Source of the DNA: Oligoflexia bacterium
GTDB lineage: Bacteria; Bdellovibrionota; UBA1018
Assembly: GCA_903895855.1 (NCBI GenBank)
Contig: CAITVN010000237.1
Span: 1 to 51,167 of the forward strand
DNA length: 51,167 nt
Direction of reading: 5' to 3'
In this document: piece after piece, positions 45,535 to 51,167 of the stretch
Layout: every line of letters begins with the position of its first letter
Numbering within the stretch: the first letter of the stretch is position 1
Translations under genes and position numbers: made by a program
The notes under the pieces: generated by a model
What the model was told of the DNA's origin: nothing
What the model saw: only the letters and a program-made list of their open reading frames with translations
The model's database searches: none

Positions 45535-46493
45535 TATTTTTTCTCTCCTAGCCTTAGTTTGGCACTTCGCGAGCGAGGATTCAAGTTAAGCTCGGCCTCA
45601 TCGGCTTCAATTGGCTTTTTTGTCAAAGACCGAAAGGGGCCGGCTCGGTCTTTAAATAGCGTTTTCACCAATCGATCTTCGAGTGAATGAAAACTGATGA
45701 CCGCCGCTACCCCCTGGGGCCTCAAGTGAGGTAGTATTTGTCCCAATAAAGCCTTCAATTCGCCGAGTTCATCGTTAACGTAAATACGAAGCGCTTGAAA
45801 GGTTCGGGTCGCCGGATGAATGCGTCCGTGACGGTAATCAGGCGGAACCGACCGAAAGATCAAATCAGCCAATTCAACTGTTGAATTGGGTAAGCGCTTA
45901 TCGCCCCGCGCCCTAACAATCGCGCTCGCTATTTTTCGCGACATTCGCTCTTCGCCCAGTTCGAAAATCAAATCAGCGAGATCTTTTTCAGACTGCTGCA
46001 TCAGAACATCGTAAGCACTCGCACCCCGCCTGGGGTCAAGCCTCATGTCGATCGGACCTTCGCGTTTAAAACTCAAGCCCCGATCACCACTCTCAAGCTG
46101 GTCGCTAGAAAATCCCAAATCAGCCATAACTCCCAACATTGAACTCACTTTAAAGTAACCAAGCCCAGACCGACTCAAGTGAGTGGCCAATTCGGTCATT
46201 CGCAGGTGGTGAACTTCAAGTGCGCCATTTGAAATCCACTGTTCAAGGCGTTTTGAAGTGTTTGCAACTGCATCAGCGTCTTGATCGATAGCGACGACTT
46301 TTACCTTTTCGTTTAGCCCTTCTTTTTTCAGCGCGTTCAGAAACGCTTCGGTGTGGCCACCACCACCCAAAGTGAGGTCAAAAATGGCTGAATTTGGCTC
46401 AATCTCTTGATTCTGACGAAGGCGTTCTTTGATCGAACCGATAATCGAATCGACGATAGGCCCCACTAAAATCGGAATGTGCTTAGTTTTCAT
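45534..46493 (-). CDS. rsmH: 16S rRNA (cytosine1402-N4)-methyltransferase RsmH
   Basis: Methylates C1402 in the decoding centre of 16S rRNA using SAM. The SAM loop is [57 protein letters not shown] and [13 protein letters not shown] are family blocks. 319 residues. It overlaps the dtd gene upstream by 11 bases, replacing the usual mraZ-rsmH junction. Confidence 0.97.
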   Translation of the reverse strand: MKTKHIPILVGPIVDSIIGSIKERLRQNQEIEPNSAIFDLTLGGGGHTEAFLNALKKEGLNEKVKVVAIDQDADAVANTSKRLEQWISNGALEVHHLRMTELATHLSRSGLGYFKVSSMLGVMADLGFSSDQLESGDRGLSFKREGPIDMRLDPRRGASAYDVLMQQSEKDLADLIFELGEERMSRKIASAIVRARGDKRLPNSTVELADLIFRSVPPDYRHGRIHPATRTFQALRIYVNDELGELKALLGQILPHLRPQGVAAVISFHSLEDRLVKTLFKDRAGPFRSLTKKPIEADEAELNLNPRSRSAKLRLGEKK

Positions 46494-46944
46494 TGGTGTC
46501 TAATATGATCGTGACTGGACCATCGTTGAGAAGTTCAACTTTCATGTCTGCCCGAAAACGCCCCTGTTCAGTTTTAACACCAAGTTGGCGACTTAAGGCA
46601 ATCGCTTTCTCATAGAGTGCTTCGGCTGTCTTCAAATCTGCCGCGCCAGTGAAGCTGGGGCGATTGCCAGAGCTGCAATCGGCAAAAAGGGTGAACTGAG
46701 AAACCAGCAGGTGGGCACCGCCAATGTCTTGCAGGCTCTTGTTCATTTTGCCGTTTTCGTCTTCAAAAATACGCAATTTGACTATTTTGTTGATCAGCCA
46801 ATCAACTTCTTTTTCGGTATCACCGTGGCCGACACCCAAAAGTGTGAGCAAACCCTTTTCAATGGCTCCAGAATCTTCTTGTTGACCTGGTGCCGTTTGA
46901 ACCTTGACTCGCGCAAATTGAACCCGTTGAACAACCGCTTTCAT
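46483..46944 (-). CDS. dtd: D-aminoacyl-tRNA deacylase Dtd
   Basis: Removes D-amino acids (and glycine from mis-charged tRNA-Ala) from tRNA. The two active-site blocks are [17 protein letters not shown] and the C-terminal NDGPVTIIL. 153 residues from the ATG with GGTGAGAG upstream. It heads the rsmH-ftsL-ftsI run and overlaps rsmH, so it is likely co-expressed with cell wall genes that use D-amino acids; that functional link is inference. Confidence 0.95.
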   Translation of the reverse strand: MKAVVQRVQFARVKVQTAPGQQEDSGAIEKGLLTLLGVGHGDTEKEVDWLINKIVKLRIFEDENGKMNKSLQDIGGAHLLVSQFTLFADCSSGNRPSFTGAADLKTAEALYEKAIALSRQLGVKTEQGRFRADMKVELLNDGPVTIILDTNEN

Positions 46945-46981
46945 AGTCAACTCTCACCATTAAAGTTTCGCTAAAATTTCG

Positions 46982-48322
46982 CTACAATTTTGAATGTATC
47001 GTAGTCAATTTATCTTGAAAATAGGTCTCAATCGCACGCCTGGCCACATACGAACTTTTCACGCGCCAAACGCGCTCATTCACAGTCAGCGCGGCAATTG
47101 CCACTCGCTGACCGTGGTATTCACCATAGCCGACGAACCAGTCGTATTTTCCTTTTGGATCGTCGCCAGTCAAAGACCCGGTCTTGCCACCCACTTCGAT
47201 CTCGGCAAATCGGCTTTTGAAAAATCCGCGAAAGTGTTTTCGAGAAGTTCCCGACGAGATGGTTTCTCGCATTAATCGCCGCAGTTCTCGAGCGGTATCT
47301 GAGCTGACTGTCTGAGAAGCGGCTTGAAGGTAGCTCGAGTAAAGTTTCTGACCGTCTTGACTAAATATATTTTCAATCAAGTAGGGTTCCATCATCACAC
47401 CGTCGTTAACGACCGACGCCGCAATCAAGGCACCTTGTAGCGGACTCATGCGATTGTCTTTGGTGTAGCCCGAGGCGCTTTCTGCGAGTTCCCAGGCGTC
47501 GTCTTGAATGGTTGCTTTACCCTCTTGTAACGGAAAATCTGCCGAAATTTTTCGGTTAAATCCAAACCGCGTTGCGTATTCGCGCAGCTTCTCGGCACCC
47601 ACAGTGTAGGCACCCATCTTGCCAAAGACTGTATTGACAGAAAGACCAAAGGCCTTCTTCAAGGTCATGGTCTTGGTCCAACGATTGGGGGTGCTCTTCA
47701 AGATGGCGCTCTTATATAAGGTATGATTGCGACCACTGAAACTGATTTCAGTATCGCCACTGAAATTTTTCTCGGCAATCGCAGCGGCAGCGGTCACCAC
47801 CTTAAAGACCGACGCACTCGGAAACGTCGCACGAAGCGCTAAGTGATCTTTCAACTGTCGATTGTGAGCGTAGCTTACCATCGAAAGCACGCGGCCGGTC
47901 TTGGCATCAATGGCCACAAAGGCGCCGTAATCTGGGCGATAATCTGAAAAGAGTTTTTCCATTCGTCCCTGTAAAAAAGAATCGAATGTGTACTGCACAA
48001 CCACTGGGGTCGGCTTGCCTTCGAGGTTCAATTCGAAATCAGTCGGAAAGTCTTGAAACACATCGGCATCGCTCAGTAGGCCCGCAAGCACTTCTTTGGT
48101 GAGCCCATGCTCATTTTGCGGGGGCGGAGTCGGTGAAACCACCCCACTAGGCAAGAGCGAGAGTTTTGATACGTCACCGTTACGGCCGTCGGTTGATACC
48201 TGAGGCAACTCTAAATCAGCCTGCCTTTTTTTCACGATTCCAGCTGATATTCCCAATAAAATGCCGATACCGACTGATAAAAATAGCCAACGTTTTCGAT
48301 TAAAAAATTGAGGTACAACCAT
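46982..48322 (-). CDS. penicillin-binding protein, transpeptidase domain only
   Basis: A membrane-anchored PBP of 446 residues. Membrane segment at about 11-30, a Pro-rich linker, then a transpeptidase domain with S171-V-F-K174, S228-V-N230 and K380-T-G382. No glycosyltransferase domain and no class B dimerisation domain (no RGxIxDRN-type block) can be seen, so it is a minimal PBP. Upstream of the catalytic core a segment TPVVVQYTFDSFLQGRMEKLF matches the start of the PBP2-like transpeptidase fold. It is 37 bases upstream of dtd and may be the first gene of the dcw transcript. Confidence 0.92.
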   Translation of the reverse strand: MVVPQFFNRKRWLFLSVGIGILLGISAGIVKKRQADLELPQVSTDGRNGDVSKLSLLPSGVVSPTPPPQNEHGLTKEVLAGLLSDADVFQDFPTDFELNLEGKPTPVVVQYTFDSFLQGRMEKLFSDYRPDYGAFVAIDAKTGRVLSMVSYAHNRQLKDHLALRATFPSASVFKVVTAAAAIAEKNFSGDTEISFSGRNHTLYKSAILKSTPNRWTKTMTLKKAFGLSVNTVFGKMGAYTVGAEKLREYATRFGFNRKISADFPLQEGKATIQDDAWELAESASGYTKDNRMSPLQGALIAASVVNDGVMMEPYLIENIFSQDGQKLYSSYLQAASQTVSSDTARELRRLMRETISSGTSRKHFRGFFKSRFAEIEVGGKTGSLTGDDPKGKYDWFVGYGEYHGQRVAIAALTVNERVWRVKSSYVARRAIETYFQDKLTTIHSKL

Positions 48323-48424
48323 GGTTTAGAGAGTGTCTCTTTTAAACGCCAATCGATCAAGTCGCTTTTTGAGAATTTGCCGTCAATAATTCAACGGTTG
48401 TAGTGAATGATTGCAACTCGTTTT

Positions 48425-51167
48425 TCATTTAAGGTCAATGTACCAACTAGTAATTGTGTTAGCAATACTGACCTTGTCGCCGGCCAAGGTAGCAGGCCGA
48501 CTAAACCGCACCGATAGTTTTGCCTGATGCAAAGAACCGTCTGCATACTGCACTTCGATCGGAAAATTGGCTAGCTCTCCTGGATCCAACCCTCGTACGA
48601 AAAAATCGAGAAACTCAGGTTTCTTACTTAGCCAGTTTGCTACTACTTCAATATCTTCGACTCTGTCTAAAACTGTTTTAGGTTTCGCAACCGGCGATCC
48701 TTCGAACTTATACGTTTTCTCAGTGGCTGCGACGTCAGCGCCTCCCGGAATTTTAAGCTTAATATGCCTACTGCTAACCACGTCGATCAAGTTTCTTGAT
48801 GGATTAGTTGGGTCCGGATACCTTCTTACAGCATCATCAAAGCAATCAACCGTGTGGCAACCAGATAGCCCGTCTACTTTCATAGTTTTTTTGTTAAGTT
48901 TGGGCCGAAGACCAGTTGGGCAAGGCGACCCACTCTGCGGATCCCAATCAGTTACTTTTCCAGTCTGATCAGTCACTCGAATCTTGTACCTCGGGTCTTT
49001 CGGAGCCTGAAAAGCTCCATCAGTTTCCTTAATTTGCCCGAGAGATCGGCCGGTTTCATCGACCAATTCGACGCGAGAAACCGATCCGGCAACATCGCGC
49101 TCAAGGCGGTAGATCGCAAACTTTAGCGGATTTGCAGCAATTCTATTGTTTTTTAGTGTAGTCGCATTTCTCGGATCTAAAACAAGAATAGTGCCATCTG
49201 ACTTCGTGATCTTAACATTTCCTGTATACCCCGAAGGCATGTCGAATTGATTATCACTATTTGGCGTGAGAGCTTGAGTCGTTACGCCGTTGGAACCGAT
49301 AAGGTCAATGTGCGTGACATCACGACCAGATAATTGCAAACCATTATCAGGCGGTTGCCACTTGGGACCTTTGGCTTGTGGACTTGCACCTACGGGCTGC
49401 AGTTGAATACCATCGTCTGAACTTTCTGATCTCTTCAAAAAATCGCTCTCGACAAGGTGTTCTCGCGCGCCCAAGAGGGCATCTTTAATTGTCTCACTGC
49501 CAGGCGAGACAAGCGCGACCTCACCGAATTGGGCGCGTACCGTTGTGTCTGAGTCGTAGCGTCCTCGACCGGTGTCAAAGGTAGATTTTTTTGCCAAATC
49601 AGAAACTGCCAGTTTTGCGGATTTTTTATCTGTAAACGCTTTCGCCAAGAGACTTGCCGACTGGTCAGTGAGAGAAACATAGCCTTTTTCTAAGAGCTCA
49701 TCGGCCAATGCACTACCTTGTTTCGTACTTCTCAGTCTCTTTCCGACGGCACCCGCTTCACCAGGGGCGGTTTTTTCAGCATCAAAGAATTGTTTAAAAG
49801 TTGTATCGATTAAGTAGGTTTCACCCGACTTAGTTTTGATTACGGTAAAAACATGCCCAGGTGTTTTATCGCCACCAAATACCTTTGAAGCTTGATGCTC
49901 AAATACTTCGACGTCATTACCAAGCGCCGCTCTCAGTCGCCTAGTGACATCCCAAGTGGCAGCCCCACTTTCGCCAGTGAGATTTTTTGCACTCAGATCG
50001 GGTGACCCTTTCTCTAATGCCCCTCGATTGGTACTAATGACAGAGTCTATAATGAGTTCATAATCTGCCTTCGAAGCTGTACCATTCGAGTGGCGGTGAA
50101 CAGCATTAGCGAGTTCTTGTGGATTTGGCGCTCTACGTGTAGGGGGTGGCCCACCAAATGTCGGCGTGTGAGTATCAAGTGCTGTAAAGGTTGCAATCTC
50201 TTCTTTGGGTAAAGTCTTTAAAAATTCAAACGGATCTTTCTGAAAGCGAGCCAAGCTGTAAGCATCTTTTGCTGCAACAGTTGAGAGTCTTTCTAAGTCG
50301 GCCACCAGTTTACCACACGTTCCCGCCGATTGGCAGCTTGCAGTCAGTTCAGCGGCATGCGCCGGTGCCAACGTGCTGATTTTCTCAGCGTGTTCTGCTG
50401 CTTCGGCGGCCTTGACTCCCTGTCTTGCCCCCGCAGCTCCGGCCAAGAGGTCTTGAGTGACTTGAAGCCAAGCTTGAGCATCACCTTTCTTTAGTCTTTC
50501 TACGAACTCTGCGACCATTTTGTCAGCTTTTTCAGGGTCGCCATGAGCTGCTAATTCTTTCATGTAAATCGACGTTGAGATCGTGGTGACTCCGCCGATC
50601 GCACTAGTCAGTGCACCGGCTGCAATTTTCGCTGAGTTCGATTTGACGGCATCTGTGATTTTTCCGCCGAAAGCGCCACTGATGTGGCCGACAAATCCAG
50701 CCGTAAACCCTTCTGCGGCGGCTCCACGCATCTTAGCGGGATTCCATTGGTCTTGTGAAAAACTTTGAGCGATGATTTCTTTCGTGGTGTAAACGCCAGC
50801 CATCGCGGTGCCGGATGTTGCCGATTCAACGCCAATTACTGCCGCTCTGGCCAATCGCCCGCCTTTAGCTAGGGCTTGTATCGCCTTGAGTGCTCGAACC
50901 CCTTCTACTGCTTTTTCAGCGAGGGCTCCACCCGCAAATCCGGTGACGCCAGTGATGAAGGCGTCGCCGGCGGCATCTGAGATAGCCAGAGTATCTTCGC
51001 TCAGGTCATTGGCTAGTCCGGCTCTGATTTGCCAGCTCTGGGCCAGCGATTTCATTTCTTCAACTTTTTTTCGAACATCTTCTAAACACTGCGCGGTACA
51101 GTTTGGGTCTTTTGCTTTATTTTGAAGCGCGCCACGCATGGCGTTCAGTCTATCAAAGAGTTCTAGG
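48425..51167 (-). CDS. 3' part of a very large protein with a papain-like segment and tandem beta repeats (partial)
   Basis: At least 913 residues; the frame stays open upstream of the internal ATG at 51139 to the window edge, so the true start lies outside. Numbering from that ATG: 55-240 is Gly/Ala-rich and partly hydrophobic (GVTGFAGGALAEKAV, AAGALTSAIGGVTTI), like the pre-toxin regions of polymorphic toxins. 386-452 resembles a papain-like fold (NLTGESGAATWDVTRRL, then GHVFTVI with H429, and YLIDTTFKQF with D445), but no cysteine occurs from 276 to past 750. About 590-730 holds two similar repeats ending in ILVLDP and VTDWDP. The tail has four cysteines around CPTGLRPK and GCHTVDCFDD. Function unknown. 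Confidence 0.72.
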   Translation of the reverse strand, partial: LELFDRLNAMRGALQNKAKDPNCTAQCLEDVRKKVEEMKSLAQSWQIRAGLANDLSEDTLAISDAAGDAFITGVTGFAGGALAEKAVEGVRALKAIQALAKGGRLARAAVIGVESATSGTAMAGVYTTKEIIAQSFSQDQWNPAKMRGAAAEGFTAGFVGHISGAFGGKITDAVKSNSAKIAAGALTSAIGGVTTISTSIYMKELAAHGDPEKADKMVAEFVERLKKGDAQAWLQVTQDLLAGAAGARQGVKAAEAAEHAEKISTLAPAHAAELTASCQSAGTCGKLVADLERLSTVAAKDAYSLARFQKDPFEFLKTLPKEEIATFTALDTHTPTFGGPPPTRRAPNPQELANAVHRHSNGTASKADYELIIDSVISTNRGALEKGSPDLSAKNLTGESGAATWDVTRRLRAALGNDVEVFEHQASKVFGGDKTPGHVFTVIKTKSGETYLIDTTFKQFFDAEKTAPGEAGAVGKRLRSTKQGSALADELLEKGYVSLTDQSASLLAKAFTDKKSAKLAVSDLAKKSTFDTGRGRYDSDTTVRAQFGEVALVSPGSETIKDALLGAREHLVESDFLKRSESSDDGIQLQPVGASPQAKGPKWQPPDNGLQLSGRDVTHIDLIGSNGVTTQALTPNSDNQFDMPSGYTGNVKITKSDGTILVLDPRNATTLKNNRIAANPLKFAIYRLERDVAGSVSRVELVDETGRSLGQIKETDGAFQAPKDPRYKIRVTDQTGKVTDWDPQSGSPCPTGLRPKLNKKTMKVDGLSGCHTVDCFDDAVRRYPDPTNPSRNLIDVVSSRHIKLKIPGGADVAATEKTYKFEGSPVAKPKTVLDRVEDIEVVANWLSKKPEFLDFFVRGLDPGELANFPIEVQYADGSLHQAKLSVRFSRPATLAGDKVSIANTITSWYIDLK

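Noticed and set aside
1..51167. CRISPR arrays, phage genes, rRNA or riboswitches
   Set aside because: No regularly spaced direct repeats, cas genes, phage structural genes, rRNA sequence or recognisable riboswitch core was seen by eye.

Overview
The window looks like a chromosomal segment of a Gram-negative predatory-type bacterium of the Bdellovibrionota (Bdellovibrio relatives). This is an inference from gene content: LpxC (so lipid A is made), a serine-palmitoyltransferase-like enzyme, an orphan MglA GTPase next to a DksA/TraR protein, a meso-diaminopimelate-type MurE, a subtilisin with a propeptide, an M16 protease pair, and several large secreted proteins that I do not recognise. No rRNA, phage or CRISPR array is visible; one tRNA is present.

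Layout. (a) 1-1620: the 3' end of an unknown gene, a HigB-HigA toxin-antitoxin pair with a very clear promoter/operator, a doubtful ORF and tRNA-Pro(GGG). (b) 1650-5600, minus strand: a stand-alone response-regulator receiver domain, lpxC, and an overlapping pair made of a GNAT-like protein and an SPT-like alpha-oxoamine synthase, possibly a sphingolipid module. (c) 6230-14400, minus strand: rho, a secreted protein, rpmE, yqhQ (DUF1385), prfA, prmC, murA and a HIT hydrolase, mostly with tiny gaps or overlaps. Rho carries a long disordered N-terminus. (d) 14600-25450, mainly plus strand: mltG, then (after ogt on the other strand) dnaX-recR-mglA-dksA, fully coupled and closed by a clear terminator, then an M17 aminopeptidase, an unknown secreted protein and metG. 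(e) 25449-26150: a RAYT (REP-associated Y1 transposase) gene bracketed by copies of its palindromic repeat. (f) 26190-27668: a secreted subtilisin. (g) 27901-48322, minus strand: a nearly complete division and cell wall (dcw) cluster. In transcription order it reads PBP, dtd, rsmH, ftsL, ftsI, murE, mraY, murD, ftsW, murG, murC, murB, ftsQ, ftsA, ftsZ, then a strong terminator. It lacks mraZ, murF and ddl, and it is interrupted by two M16 protease genes on the opposite strand. (h) 48425 to the right edge: the 3' part of a very large protein with a glycine/alanine-rich region, a papain-like segment without a cysteine, and two tandem beta-type repeats.

How the genes fit together: most of the window builds the envelope. 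MurA starts peptidoglycan precursor synthesis; MurB, C, D and E, MraY and MurG continue it; FtsW, FtsI and the extra PBP polymerise and cross-link; MltG releases strands; FtsZ, A, Q and L assemble the septum; LpxC commits to lipid A. A second theme is information processing (Rho, L31, RF1 and its methylase, DnaX, RecR, MetRS, Dtd). I found no clear undescribed multi-gene defence or mobile system. The best leads are the leaderless-looking HigBA promoter/operator, the SPT/GNAT pair, the recR-mglA-dksA coupling, the RAYT whose last codons lie in its own repeat, the inverted M16 pair inside dcw, and the giant papain-like protein at the right edge.
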